64,000 nt of DNA from Bordetella parapertussis. Lineage in GTDB: Bacteria > Pseudomonadota > Gammaproteobacteria > Burkholderiales > Burkholderiaceae_A. The notes beneath the pieces were generated by a model. That model ran no database searches and had not been told where the DNA came from. It worked only from the letters and a program-made list of their open reading frames with translations. Positions 1 through 8,972 of the stretch are shown in pieces. Position 1 is the first letter of the stretch. Every line of letters begins with the position of its first letter. The stretch lies in the NCBI GenBank assembly GCA_945877235.1, contig CAMCRF010000004.1, positions 92,045-156,044 of the forward strand, read 5' to 3'. The position numbers and the translations under genes are program-made.

Positions 1-30
1 TTCTGTCTCATGACTGGCCCAAAGGTGTGA
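1..30 (+). CDS. 3' end of an upstream CDS, probably another Liv ABC-transporter subunit (partial)
   Basis: Frame 1 reads nine codons (FCLMTGPKV) and ends with TGA at 28-30. This stop overlaps the ATG of the following permease gene as TGATG, the usual arrangement of translationally coupled transporter genes. Since the next gene is a LivM-type permease, the truncated gene is plausibly LivH or another subunit. The nine residues are not diagnostic. Confidence 0.4.
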   Translation, partial: FCLMTGPKV

Positions 31-1040
31 TGCTGCGCACCCTCTTGGTGGCCGTTGTGCTGGCCTTGATCTGCGCGCCGTTTCTGGGCTTTGGCGCGAC
101 GGGGCTTAACGTCGCAGCCAAGGTGCTGGTCTTCATCCTGTTGGTGGCAAGCTTTGATCTTCTCTTGGGTTATAGCGGCCATGTGAGCTTCGCGCACACC
201 ATGTTTTTCGGCATTGGGGCTTATGGTCTCGCGTTATCGATGAAGCATTTCGGCAGCACCCTGACCGGCATGGCGCTGGGGCTCGGCGGAGCGCTGCTGG
301 TCTCGCTTGTGCTGGCTGTGTTGATCGGGGTTTTCTCGCTGCGCGTGCGCGCCATCTTCTTTGCCATGATCACCCTCGCGGTGGCTGCAGTTTTCCAGAC
401 CTTTGTGGCGCAGCAGTCTTGGCTGACCGGCGGCGAAGATGGCCTGAATTTTCGGCTCCCCGCGTTTCTTCAGCCCAGTTTTCGACTCATTGAGGGCACC
501 GTGTTGGGTACCGATATCGGTGGCCGTTTGCTCTCTTATTACCTGATTTTTTTGGTGGTCGTGCTCTGCTTTCTGGCCTTGTTGCGCATCGTGAATTCGC
601 CCTTTGGTCGCGTGCTCCAGGCACTGCGCGAGAATGACTTTCGGGCGAGCGCAATCGGCTACAACACGCTTTGGTTTCGTGTGATGGCCAGTGTCCTATC
701 GGCGCTCTTTGCAACCGTTGCGGGGTTTCTTCTGAGCGTCTGGCTGCGCTACAGCGGGCCAGATGTCTCCCTTTCGTTTGAACTGATGGTGGACATCCTG
801 CTCATGCTGGTGATTGGCGGTATGGGCACCCTATACGGGGCCATTCTGGGGGCAGCACTCTTTCTGTTGGCCCAAAGCTATCTCAGGGATCTTCTTGCGC
901 TCGCGCACACAGCCTTTGAGGGTCAAGCCTTCGCAGTCTTGTTTGACCCCGACCGGTGGCTCTTCTGGCTGGGTCTCTTGTTTGTCATCTCGGTTTACAC
1001 GCTCCCGATGGGCCTGGTGGGCAAGCTGCGCAAGTACTAG
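30..1040 (+). CDS. livM: Branched-chain amino acid ABC transporter permease, LivM family
   Basis: A 336-residue, very hydrophobic inner-membrane protein. The LivM signature region is visible near residues 45-65 (FDLLLGYSGHVSFAHTMFFG). Further on, PFGRVLQALRENDFRASAIG (about 190-210) is the cytoplasmic loop that contacts the ATPase, followed by the conserved GGMGTLYGAILGA stretch. The family forms a heterodimeric channel with LivH for uptake of Leu/Ile/Val or related amides. ATG at 30 is chosen over GTG at 27 because it overlaps the upstream stop (TGATG). No ATPase or binding protein follows, so the rest of the operon lies upstream of the window. Confidence 0.88.
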   Translation: MLRTLLVAVVLALICAPFLGFGATGLNVAAKVLVFILLVASFDLLLGYSGHVSFAHTMFFGIGAYGLALSMKHFGSTLTGMALGLGGALLVSLVLAVLIGVFSLRVRAIFFAMITLAVAAVFQTFVAQQSWLTGGEDGLNFRLPAFLQPSFRLIEGTVLGTDIGGRLLSYYLIFLVVVLCFLALLRIVNSPFGRVLQALRENDFRASAIGYNTLWFRVMASVLSALFATVAGFLLSVWLRYSGPDVSLSFELMVDILLMLVIGGMGTLYGAILGAALFLLAQSYLRDLLALAHTAFEGQAFAVLFDPDRWLFWLGLLFVISVYTLPMGLVGKLRKY

Positions 1041-1087
1041 GGTTTTCACTGTGAACTGGCGTCACAAAGTCTCGATAGGCTAGGTGC

Positions 1088-2728
1088 ATGAGCATCCTCG
1101 TCATGTCGCAGCGCTATCTTCCATGGCTGTCAACAGGTTTTGCCGCAGTGTTGACCCTCCCACTCTCTGGCTGGCTCTCCCTGTTTTTTGCAGTCCTGTT
1201 TCTCTTTGGCCTTGAGGATGTGATTCAGACCAAGCGGGCCGTTCGGCGAAACTATCCGCTCACCGGACGCATTCGATACGGCCTGGAATACATTCGGCCC
1301 GAGATCCGCCAATACTTCATCGAGAGCGACGACGACAAGCTTCCGTTTTCGCGCAATCAGCGGGCCATGGTCTACGCCCGCTCTAAAGTGCAGAACGACA
1401 AACGAGGCTTCGGTACCATCAAAGACCTCTACGACAGCGGATCAGAATGGATCGCCCATTCTATGAGCCCTGTCTCGGGGAATGACCCCAAGACCTTTCG
1501 TATTCAGGTGGGTGGGCCCCAGTGCACCCAGCCGGTCTCGCTCTCAATTTTTAATATCTCCGGCATGAGTTTTGGTGCGCTCTCGCCCAATGCCATTAAG
1601 GCCCTCAACCGGGGGGCTGCGCTGGGCGGCTTTGCTCATGACACAGGCGAGGGCAGCATCTCCGTGCATCACCGTGCCTATGGGGGTGATCTGATCTGGC
1701 AGATTGGATCGGGCTATTTTGGTTGTCGCACACCCGATGGCCAGTTCGATTTTGAGAAGTTCAAGGCGCAGGCTACAGACCCACAGGTCAAGATGATCGA
1801 GATCAAGCTCTCCCAAGGGGCGAAGCCAGGGCATGGTGGTGTGCTCCCGGCGGCGAAGATCAATCTTGAAATCGCGCAGGCGCGCGGCATTCCCATGGGC
1901 GAGGACTGCGTGAGTCCTGCACGGCATTCGGCGTTCTCCACACCGCTTGAGCTGCTCGACTTCATCGGACGCTTGCGTGAGGGGTCCGGTGGCAAGCCTG
2001 TTGGCATCAAGCTGTGTGTGGGCGATCCGATCGAGTGGTTCTGCCTCGTGCGCGCGATGGTCCAGCGACAAGAGACACCAGACTTCATTGTGGTGGATGG
2101 CGCCGAGGGGGGCACGGGCGCAGCGCCTGTTGAGTTTGCTGACCATATGGGCATGCCCCTTCGTGATGGCCTGCAGCTTGTGCACAACACCCTTGTCGGT
2201 GCGGGCCTGCGCGATCGGGTTCGCATCGGTGCCAGCGGTAAGGTGATTTCTGCCTTTGATCTGGCGCGCTGCCTCGCATTGGGCGCGGACTGGTGCAACT
2301 CCGCACGTGGATTTATGTTCGCGATTGGCTGCATTCAATCTCGCAGCTGCCATACCGACCACTGCCCAACCGGTGTAGCAACCCAGGACCCTTGGCGTCA
2401 ACGCGCGGTTGTGGTGACCGATAAGGCCGAGCGGGTGTACTACTACCATGCCAACACCCTGCACATGCTCTCAGAGCTCTTGGGTGCGGCTGGCCTCTCA
2501 AGTCCTGCTCAGATGACTGCAGACAAGATCATGGTGCGCAACAAGCAAGGTCGCGCCCAACGCCTCTCTGAGTCACTCGATCGTCTGGCACCCGGTGACC
2601 TGCTCAAAGAAACAGCCTCGGTGGCTATGCTGCCCCAGCCCTATGGGAGTTTGTGGCCCGAGTCGTTTGCTGATCACTTCGGCATTCGCAATGCCGCCCA
2701 CACGGCTCGCTCGGTCTTGGTCGTCTGA
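1088..2728 (+). CDS. FMN-binding glutamate-synthase-family protein, membrane anchored
   Basis: 546 residues. The N terminus has one or two hydrophobic segments (about 13-45). The rest matches the FMN/Fe-S synthase domain of GltB-type glutamate synthase: a phosphate-binding TIM-barrel with KPGHGGVLPAAK near 247, VVDGAEGGTGAAP near 338, and a C-terminal cysteine cluster CIQSRSCHTDHCPTGVATQ (about 417-435) expected to bind an Fe-S cluster. There is no glutamine amidotransferase domain, so it is not a complete glutamate synthase; proteins of this group have no well-established substrate. Its 3' end overlaps the convergent channel gene by 55 bp. Confidence 0.87.
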   Translation: MSILVMSQRYLPWLSTGFAAVLTLPLSGWLSLFFAVLFLFGLEDVIQTKRAVRRNYPLTGRIRYGLEYIRPEIRQYFIESDDDKLPFSRNQRAMVYARSKVQNDKRGFGTIKDLYDSGSEWIAHSMSPVSGNDPKTFRIQVGGPQCTQPVSLSIFNISGMSFGALSPNAIKALNRGAALGGFAHDTGEGSISVHHRAYGGDLIWQIGSGYFGCRTPDGQFDFEKFKAQATDPQVKMIEIKLSQGAKPGHGGVLPAAKINLEIAQARGIPMGEDCVSPARHSAFSTPLELLDFIGRLREGSGGKPVGIKLCVGDPIEWFCLVRAMVQRQETPDFIVVDGAEGGTGAAPVEFADHMGMPLRDGLQLVHNTLVGAGLRDRVRIGASGKVISAFDLARCLALGADWCNSARGFMFAIGCIQSRSCHTDHCPTGVATQDPWRQRAVVVTDKAERVYYYHANTLHMLSELLGAAGLSSPAQMTADKIMVRNKQGRAQRLSESLDRLAPGDLLKETASVAMLPQPYGSLWPESFADHFGIRNAAHTARSVLVV

Positions 2729-3855
2729 GCGGGGTCTTGCATCAGCGTGTCCAGCGCACTGCCAGCCGGCGTGTTCTGACTGGCCGCCTGCATCCAGGCC
2801 AGACTCAGTCGGAACTGGCTGAGTGCAAACTCAGGGTTGGGATCCCACTGCGCTGAATGCAGTGCCATATGCGGACCCACTTGATTGCGCAGGCGCTCTG
2901 CCGCCTCGGCATGCTTTCGAATGGTGTGATTGATCTCTTCCTCTGAGAGGCTCAGCGACTCCGCACGACGCACGATGTGTTTGCGCTCAGACTCCGAGAG
3001 CTCCCCATCCTCAAGGGCCTTGGCAAGGTCCTCACGCAGCTGCTCCCGGTCTCGGTGGAGTTGGTCCACAAATGCAGAGGAGAGAATGGCGGCAGGGAGG
3101 GCGAAGATGCCAATGCCCGCAAGCGATGCAATGACCGTTGCGATGCGCCCCCCCTCTGTGATGGGAGAAATATCGCCATAGCCCACAGAGGCGAGGGTAA
3201 TGACGGCCCAGTACATCGACTGGGGAATGTTCTCGAACTTGTCCGGTTGCGCATTGTGTTCAAACAAGAAGCCCACACTGGCTGTGGCGACGACAAAGAG
3301 CAGCATGATGAAAATGGCCGACGCAATGACCGGCCATTCCTTCTGGAGGACATTGACCAGGGTGCGAGATGATCGGCTGTGGCGCAGCAATTTGAGCACG
3401 CGCAGCAGCCGAAAGACGCGCAGGAAGCGAAGATCAAGTTCGCCTGGCAGCAGCAGCGAGAGGTAGAAGGGCAGTATCGCAATCAGGTCAATCAACTGCC
3501 CAGGCTTGAGCAGAAACCGAAGCCGAAGCGGATGGCAGTGATGAAACCGAGGGTCTTCTGGCGCAGCGTAGACGCGGGCTGTGAGCTCCAGTGTGAATAG
3601 CGCAACAAAGGCGGCCTCCAGCCAGAAGAATACCTGCTCATATCGTGCATGCAGTCCGCCAACGCTCTCGAGAATGACCGAGACCACCGAGATCGTGATC
3701 ATGACCATCAGGAACTTCTCGATCATGACCTGCAGCGCATCGGGTCGAGGCTGAGGGTTGAGCAGCAGATAGACCTTGCGCCTGAACGTGGCCTGGGCGT
3801 GTTGGGTGCGAAAGGCTGCCAGGGCCTCTGGCAGCGCACTGAGACGGAACCTCAT
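2674..3855 (-). CDS. Voltage-gated-like ion channel of the VIC superfamily (K+ channel)
   Basis: 393 residues. Segments resembling S1-S4 are present, with an arginine-rich S4-like stretch LRFLRVFRLLRVLKLLRHSR at about 143-162. The pore helix and selectivity filter TLASVGYGDISP (about 218-229) carry the GYG-type K+ signature, followed by an S6 helix. The acidic C-terminal tail (about 270-330) looks helical and may assemble or regulate the tetramer. It is unrelated to motility and convergently overlaps the preceding gene. A K+ selective channel is a strong inference; its gating stimulus cannot be read. Confidence 0.87.
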   Translation of the reverse strand: MRFRLSALPEALAAFRTQHAQATFRRKVYLLLNPQPRPDALQVMIEKFLMVMITISVVSVILESVGGLHARYEQVFFWLEAAFVALFTLELTARVYAAPEDPRFHHCHPLRLRFLLKPGQLIDLIAILPFYLSLLLPGELDLRFLRVFRLLRVLKLLRHSRSSRTLVNVLQKEWPVIASAIFIMLLFVVATASVGFLFEHNAQPDKFENIPQSMYWAVITLASVGYGDISPITEGGRIATVIASLAGIGIFALPAAILSSAFVDQLHRDREQLREDLAKALEDGELSESERKHIVRRAESLSLSEEEINHTIRKHAEAAERLRNQVGPHMALHSAQWDPNPEFALSQFRLSLAWMQAASQNTPAGSALDTLMQDPAQTTKTERAVWAALRMPK

Positions 3856-3893
3856 GGATAATCACCCCGTAGAAACTGTGTAGAGCTTAGACC

Positions 3894-4307
3894 ATGGAAG
3901 ACATCTCCACCAGCGACCTGAAGCGCGTGTTCACTGTGGTGGGCGGCATTGTGGCGCTCGCGTTTTTTGCGGTGTTTTTGTACAAGGCCCTCGAGGATGT
4001 TGGGCCGCCCGAGCCACTCACCGTTACGGTCACGCTGGTGAATGAATGTGGGGTGCCTGATGAGGTCTTCATGGCCAAGGCCATGCCCAACGGGCCTACA
4101 GCTACTTTTGCTGGCGGCAAGGCCACCCTGAAGGCGATGTCCAATCAGCGCATCAAGATCATCGCCAATGCCGCGTTGCGGGACTTTAATTTTGAGGGTC
4201 CCGAGGCCGATGCTGCGCCTCAAATTACGCTGACTGCGAATTGCGAGTCATCTCAGCGGTTTGACACCACGCGTGAGGCTATGCGTGATGCCTTCGGCAA
4301 AAAGTAG
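3894..4307 (+). CDS. Small single-pass membrane protein, function unknown
   Basis: 137 residues. A short cytoplasmic N terminus is followed by one transmembrane helix (about 14-31, VVGGIVALAFFAVFLYKAL). The outside domain is about 100 residues of probable beta structure with two cysteines (about 51 and 121) that could form a disulfide. I do not recognise the family. It runs divergently from the channel gene and convergently into fliS with only 3 bp between the stops. Neighbouring fliS makes a flagellar role possible but unproven. Confidence 0.7.
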   Translation: MEDISTSDLKRVFTVVGGIVALAFFAVFLYKALEDVGPPEPLTVTVTLVNECGVPDEVFMAKAMPNGPTATFAGGKATLKAMSNQRIKIIANAALRDFNFEGPEADAAPQITLTANCESSQRFDTTREAMRDAFGKK

Positions 4308-4310
4308 CGA

Positions 4311-4760
4311 TTAGGAAGCTAGGCGCAGGCCCATGGGACTGCGGGCTGCAGCGGTATCGGTTCCATTGGGCGAAAGGGCTTGGGGTAGGCTTGACCAAGC
4401 CTCTCGAATTTCACCCATGAGGCTAAGTACCTCTGCCAGGGCGTCGAGATCGTTGTGTAGGTTGATGTGAAGGAGGCGACGGGTGACATAGCTGTAGAGC
4501 TCGTCGAGATTGCGAGCGATATCGCCGCCAGCCTTGAAGTCAAGGGCGCTCTGAAGCCCGAGAACAATCTTGCCCGCACGCGTCAGGCTTCGGCTTTTTT
4601 CTTCTATCTCTTTTCGGCAGATTTGGCCCTCTGCGGCACGCAGATTCTCAAGGAGCCCATCGAACAGCATTTGAATCAACTGCACGCTGTCAGCCGTTGC
4701 AACCCCCGTTGAGACTTTGATATCTCCGTAGGCGTGGAGAGCTTTTTTGAGATTACGCAT
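4311..4760 (-). CDS. fliS: Flagellar export chaperone FliS
   Basis: 149 residues; FliS is normally about 130. The core helices read ALHAYGDIKVSTGVATADSV, then LIQMLFDGLLENLRAAEGQI, and further on ALDFKAGGDIARNLDELYSY, a characteristic FliS pattern. FliS binds the disordered C terminus of flagellin in the cytosol, prevents premature polymerisation and delivers it to FlhA. The ATG has an AAGGA Shine-Dalgarno. It lies at the distal end of the flhA-flhF-flhG-fliA strand. The last 25 residues are a non-conserved tail. No fliT is seen in this window. Confidence 0.93.
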   Translation of the reverse strand: MRNLKKALHAYGDIKVSTGVATADSVQLIQMLFDGLLENLRAAEGQICRKEIEEKSRSLTRAGKIVLGLQSALDFKAGGDIARNLDELYSYVTRRLLHINLHNDLDALAEVLSLMGEIREAWSSLPQALSPNGTDTAAARSPMGLRLAS

Positions 4761-4821
4761 CGCTTGTCCTTACTCTGTCAGTTTGGTCGCCTGTTGGCGC
4801 TACAAAGAATGTATCGGACGA

Positions 4822-5532
4822 CTACGCGACGGCTTTAGATTTTTCGGGCGACGGGAGGGCAACCTGGCTGGGCTCACCAAGCAATGCTGCTTCCTCGGGT
4901 GAGAGGGAAGCGAGTACATCGTCAGTACCGCCGGGGAGGATCTTTCGAGCTGTCTCTGCTCCGTTATTTTCCAGTCCAGTGCGTCCATAGAGGGCGTTAC
5001 AGGCGTCAGCAAGCGCAGATCGAACCGATTGCAGAGCCTCCGAGCCCGCTTTCGCAGAATCAAAACCAGACTGGTAGATGGCATCAGCTTGGGGTTGCGG
5101 AATCCAAGAGACCACAGAGCCGCGCAGGCCGGTAATGGTGCGCCGGTTTGCAGCCGGCTTGGACCCACCCGCACGGCCGTGCTCCGCTCCCTCGCCAAAT
5201 AGTTCCTCGATGTGTTTATTGAGAATCACCTGGTATCTGGGACGAAGCTCGTTGGCCTTCGCGGGGTCGAGGTCTGGAAGTGGCTTTCCGGTCATGAGAT
5301 CCCAGAGCTTCTTGCCTGAAATTCCACCGAATGCAGCGTCTGGTGCCCCAATAGACTCGGAGGCGGGCGCTCCCGCTCCATCATCGACCGACCCATCTGT
5401 TTCATCGGAAGGGGCCTGCTCAGCAGGGGAGACGGCATTTCTGACCTCTCGCATCTGGTCAACCAGGGTGAGCATGAGCACCACAATGATCGAGATCAGA
5501 ACCAGAATCGAGAAAAGTAGGAATGTATCCAT
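4822..5532 (-). CDS. Membrane-anchored protein of unknown function between fliA and fliS
   Basis: 236 residues from the ATG at 5532, preferred over an in-frame start at 5559 because AAGG lies 6 bases upstream. An N-terminal transmembrane helix (about 3-22, FLLFSILVLISIIVVLMLTL) is followed by an acidic, low-complexity linker (about 30-60). A soluble domain (about 65-220) has no motif I recognise. Equivalent positions in Vibrio or Pseudomonas carry cheY/cheZ, but this is neither. Likely cotranscribed with fliA. Confidence 0.7.
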   Translation of the reverse strand: MDTFLLFSILVLISIIVVLMLTLVDQMREVRNAVSPAEQAPSDETDGSVDDGAGAPASESIGAPDAAFGGISGKKLWDLMTGKPLPDLDPAKANELRPRYQVILNKHIEELFGEGAEHGRAGGSKPAANRRTITGLRGSVVSWIPQPQADAIYQSGFDSAKAGSEALQSVRSALADACNALYGRTGLENNGAETARKILPGGTDDVLASLSPEEAALLGEPSQVALPSPEKSKAVA

Positions 5533-5600
5533 GGCGTACCTTGAATCGACCCCAAACACACAGTCTTGAGCGATCGAACGGCCTGGAGCCTAAGGCCGAG

Positions 5601-6125
5601 CTACTCTGGTTGGGGTTCCTTCGAGGTGTCGTCCTCGCCAGACCCCCCCTCCTCGGAGAGTTGTTCACGCAAAAAGTTCAATGCTTCTATGGGCTTATCT
5701 AGTTTGAGCTGTTCGGAGATTTTCTCCGCAACGCCTTGCGCAAACTCAATCGCCTGCTCGGCAGAGATCTCCTCCATTTGATACTTTGCACCGATCGTGA
5801 ACATTTCCTCAGCAAGCTGGAGAGGAACGTAAGCGAGGATGTCCCCGTTCACGGATTTGATCGTCTGAAATGAAGACGGCTTGGGTGCGGGAGGCTTCTC
5901 CTCGTCCGCAGCAATCGCAAGCATGCTTGCCTCCGCATGCTCTGCTGTTTTTTCGGCTCCTTCAATGAAGGTTTTATCCAGCACAGCCCGACATCGAAGT
6001 GCTACTCGAATTCGAAGTGCACGCACTTCGCGACTATCGCCTTGTGCCTCAACGGCTTGCTCAAACGCCTGCTTAGCTTTGAGCATCTCGTCTTTTTGTG
6101 CGCTGCCGAAAAGTTTTCCGAACAC
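5601..6125 (-). CDS. Soluble protein of unknown function downstream of fliA
   Basis: 174 residues, predicted cytoplasmic and largely helical. A basic, helical N-terminal half (about 1-75) is joined by a Pro-Lys linker (EEKPPAPKPSS) to a second acidic domain, which ends in a very acidic tail. No enzymatic motif is visible. It starts 34 bp after fliA, so it is probably in the same operon, and it is followed by the membrane-anchored unknown. Both deserve a test for flagellar or polar function. Confidence 0.68.
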   Translation of the reverse strand: MFGKLFGSAQKDEMLKAKQAFEQAVEAQGDSREVRALRIRVALRCRAVLDKTFIEGAEKTAEHAEASMLAIAADEEKPPAPKPSSFQTIKSVNGDILAYVPLQLAEEMFTIGAKYQMEEISAEQAIEFAQGVAEKISEQLKLDKPIEALNFLREQLSEEGGSGEDDTSKEPQPE

Positions 6126-6158
6126 CGGAGGTCCTTGATTGGATGGCGAGCGCCTAAA

Positions 6159-6875
6159 TTAAGCGCCTACGCCCAAAATCTTACGCAACTTTTTCACGTT
6201 TGCGGAGAGTATCTGGCTGACCCTGGATTCTGACACATCGAGCACCGCCCCGATCTCTTTGAGGTTAAGCTCCTCTTGGTAGTAAAGGGACATGACCAAT
6301 TGATCGCGCTCTGGGAGTTGGCCGATCGCATTCACGAGTGCTGACATGAACTCCGATTCCTCTGCGAGAACATCGGGCTGCCGCATACTGTCGTCAGGCA
6401 CACTCAGCGCTTGCTCGGCGACGTCTTCAAGATAGACCGTCTGAAATTGAGCTGCTTTGCGACGCTCCTCTTGAAAGTCCTCTACATCTTTGCCTAGCGC
6501 AGCAGCCATCTCTGCCTGCGAGGGCTCACGACCCAGAGACGTCGAGAGTTGGCGTGCTTCTTCATTGTGTTGCTTGTGAATCGCCACAGCTGACCGAGGA
6601 AGACTGGACATTCTCCGAACTTCGTCAATGATGGCCCCTCTGACCCTGCTGTGAGCGAAATGCTCGAAGGGCACCCCTTTCGTGGCGTCATAGGATTTTG
6701 CTGCCTCCAAAAGCCCAACAACCCCGACTTGAATGAGTTCATCAAGGTCCATGAAGGACATTAGGCGCACCCGAAGGTGAAGGGCAACCCGCTTTACGAG
6801 GCCAAGGTGCCCCGTAACGAGGGCTTCGAGTTGCTCATCCGGCTGTGCATATGGGTTCTGACCGCGCGGAGGCAT
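6159..6875 (-). CDS. fliA: RNA polymerase sigma-28 factor FliA
   Basis: 238 residues, the usual length. Region 2 (about 20-90) includes DLDELIQVGVVGLLEAAKSY, followed by FEHFAHSRVRGAIIDEVRR. Region 3 begins at RSAVAIHKQHNEEAR. Region 4 is a helix-turn-helix, LKEIGAVLDVSESRVSQI, at about 205-222. FliA directs RNA polymerase to late flagellar promoters of the TAAA-N15-GCCGATAA type, several of which occur in this window, and is held inactive by FlgM (also here). Its ATG overlaps the stop of flhG by one base (TAATG). Confidence 0.97.
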   Translation of the reverse strand: MPPRGQNPYAQPDEQLEALVTGHLGLVKRVALHLRVRLMSFMDLDELIQVGVVGLLEAAKSYDATKGVPFEHFAHSRVRGAIIDEVRRMSSLPRSAVAIHKQHNEEARQLSTSLGREPSQAEMAAALGKDVEDFQEERRKAAQFQTVYLEDVAEQALSVPDDSMRQPDVLAEESEFMSALVNAIGQLPERDQLVMSLYYQEELNLKEIGAVLDVSESRVSQILSANVKKLRKILGVGA

Positions 6876-7693
6876 TAAGACGATCCCAATCTAAAGTGGC
6901 GTTCAGTAAAGAACCCGAGTGAGCCCATCTCTGGACTAGGGGGAACAAGCGCTATGAGTGACTCAGCAAGCCGTCTGTAATCTTGGGTGGCTTTGGTTCC
7001 TGGGGATAGTTCTACCACCGTCTTTTGCTGACGCAGCGCTGACAACACAAGTTCGTCTGTGGCGACGCTTCCCAAGTACCCCGGCGTGATTCCAAGGAAT
7101 TTCTGAACCACTTCAGCAAGACGCTTGTGGAGAAGCCGACCCGCTTGCTCGGATGGGACCATATTGGGCACGAGGTAAATCTCCTGGGTGTGACCCTCTT
7201 GGGCCAAGACCTTGATCATGCCGTATGCATCAGCAATTGAGGAGGGCTCGTCTTTTACGACAATGAGCCTTCGATCGGCCGCGCCCATGAATGTAACCAC
7301 CTGCTCAGAGATGCCTGCTGCCGCGTCTACAATTAGGTAGTCGAGCTCTTGATTGAGGTCGGAGAAAGCCTGCACAATCGCCCCTGAGGCTTGGGTCCCG
7401 AGGCTTGCGAGGGCCTGTATCCCAGAGCCGCCGGGTACTAGCCATACCCCCTGTGGAGTCTTGACGATGATTTCACGGAGAGATTTTTCTCCTGCTAAAA
7501 CGTGACCGAAGTGATACTGAACTCGTTGGCCGAGCGCAATCTGGGCATTGGCTAAACCCATGTCTCCGTCAAAGAGCATGGTCTTCTTCCCAGACTGTGT
7601 TAGAGCTACTGCCAGATTGACCGCAAGCGTGGTCTTTCCGACACCGCCCTTGCCGGAGGCAATACCCAAAACAGTTGGAGTAGTTAGCGTCAC
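6875..7693 (-). CDS. flhG: MinD-like ATPase FlhG (FleN), flagellar number regulator
   Basis: 272 residues. The deviant Walker A of the MinD/ParA family, ASGKGGVGKTT, sits at about 12-22, with DGDMGLANAQI (about 43-53) and a Walker B region LIVDAAAGISEQV. FlhG limits flagellar number at the pole and in several bacteria antagonises FleQ/FlrA. The protein begins directly at the P-loop strand, with no N-terminal DQxxxLR FlhF-activating extension. The GTG start overlaps the flhF stop by 4 bases. Confidence 0.95.
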   Translation of the reverse strand: MTLTTPTVLGIASGKGGVGKTTLAVNLAVALTQSGKKTMLFDGDMGLANAQIALGQRVQYHFGHVLAGEKSLREIIVKTPQGVWLVPGGSGIQALASLGTQASGAIVQAFSDLNQELDYLIVDAAAGISEQVVTFMGAADRRLIVVKDEPSSIADAYGMIKVLAQEGHTQEIYLVPNMVPSEQAGRLLHKRLAEVVQKFLGITPGYLGSVATDELVLSALRQQKTVVELSPGTKATQDYRRLAESLIALVPPSPEMGSLGFFTERHFRLGSS

Positions 7694-8955
7694 GAGTATC
7701 TAGAATCCCGGGCATGGCCCGCTCTTTGGGCTAAGGCCCATGCGCTAGACGTGGTTTCGTCTAGTCCGGCTCCCATTCTATCTTCCCCAAGGTGCGGAGT
7801 GGGGAGGCTCACAACTAGGCTTTGGGACTGGAGCCGCTCCAATGCAAAACCAACGAGGTTTTGGACGCTCATTTCTTGAATGTTCTGGGTGGCTTCCCCG
7901 TTTGAGGCTTGATGCCAAAGAATGGTTGGCACATGTGAGAGCGCTTGAATGACGCCCCATACATGGTGTGCCTCATCGGCTTTTGTAAGCATGAGGCTCT
8001 GCCACGGGAATCCACGAAGAAGCCTTTCCGCCTGATGCGTTGCGACATCCGCGGGCAGGACAATGTGGAGTGCAGCCTCGGGGGCCAACTGCTGCAGAAG
8101 CTGCCTGTGGCGTGTGAGTTCTGTTCCTGGGGTGTCAATGAACACAGCGGACCTGGGGCCAACCTCCTCCAATAGTGTCGGTAAAAAAGCGGGATCTTGG
8201 CACCTCATGCAATCCACACCAATTCGCGCACAAGAGAGTTGCAACTGCTGCCAGGCTCCAGGCCTTGTTTCAGACCATGAAATGACTGTCACCGAGTCTG
8301 CGCCAAAAGCCTCCGCACTCTGACGAGCGAGCTTGGCCAGCATAGTTGTTTTCCCGGCACCAGACGGACCCATCAGAGCATGAAACCCAGTGAGTGGGCC
8401 GCGGAGTGCGGCACGATCCCCCACTGTTGAAAGTAAGATGGACTGGAGTTGCGATAGTCCGGCAGCGAGGTCGCTTGCTTGACTCAGTTCCTCGGAGAGC
8501 AGCATTCGGAGCCCGATTGGCGCGTGGTCCGCCTCCAGGGCTCGGTCAATCTGTCGTGCAACGGGGTTCAGGTTCATTGGAGCCATGACCGGCTGAGCGC
8601 GGGTACTGATTTGAAGCTCCTTCCGAAGGCTCGCCATCTCCTGTCTGACCAAATCCACGATTTCGCGGGCTCGCAGGGCATCTCGATCCGACTCGGGCGT
8701 TCCTCCCATTTCAGACTGCAGCGCTGACTCGAATGCTTGAGGGTCTGCAGCGCATGGGGTAATTGCAGAGCTCGCAGTAGATGGGCGGCCATCCAGGAGA
8801 GTCTCGGCGTCAGCCTGAACATCTACAGCGATGATGATCTCAGTTTTTCCGCCCACCATTTCGTGGCTTATGACGAGCGTGTCTTGCCCATATTGGGCCA
8901 CAGCCATCTCTGTGGCGGACCTGAGATCTTTAGCGATGATGCGCTTGAGTTCCAT
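7690..8955 (-). CDS. flhF: SRP-type GTPase FlhF, polar flagellar placement
   Basis: 421 residues. The basic N domain (MELKRIIAKDLRSATEMAV) is typical of FlhF, followed by a linker and the NG GTPase domain. Motifs: P-loop GPSGAGKTT near 192-200, the G3-like IDTPGTELTRHR, and G4 LTKAD near 318. FlhF fixes the site of assembly at the cell pole, with its activity balanced by FlhG. ATG at 8955 has a GGAG element 8 bases upstream. It lies 17 bp after flhA. Confidence 0.94.
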   Translation of the reverse strand: MELKRIIAKDLRSATEMAVAQYGQDTLVISHEMVGGKTEIIIAVDVQADAETLLDGRPSTASSAITPCAADPQAFESALQSEMGGTPESDRDALRAREIVDLVRQEMASLRKELQISTRAQPVMAPMNLNPVARQIDRALEADHAPIGLRMLLSEELSQASDLAAGLSQLQSILLSTVGDRAALRGPLTGFHALMGPSGAGKTTMLAKLARQSAEAFGADSVTVISWSETRPGAWQQLQLSCARIGVDCMRCQDPAFLPTLLEEVGPRSAVFIDTPGTELTRHRQLLQQLAPEAALHIVLPADVATHQAERLLRGFPWQSLMLTKADEAHHVWGVIQALSHVPTILWHQASNGEATQNIQEMSVQNLVGFALERLQSQSLVVSLPTPHLGEDRMGAGLDETTSSAWALAQRAGHARDSRYS

Positions 8956-8972
8956 AGATTTAACTCCGGGGG

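Noticed and set aside
1544..2464. A 306-codon minus-strand open frame inside the glutamate-synthase-like gene
   Set aside because: It is antisense to conserved FMN and Fe-S motifs and has no domain of its own.
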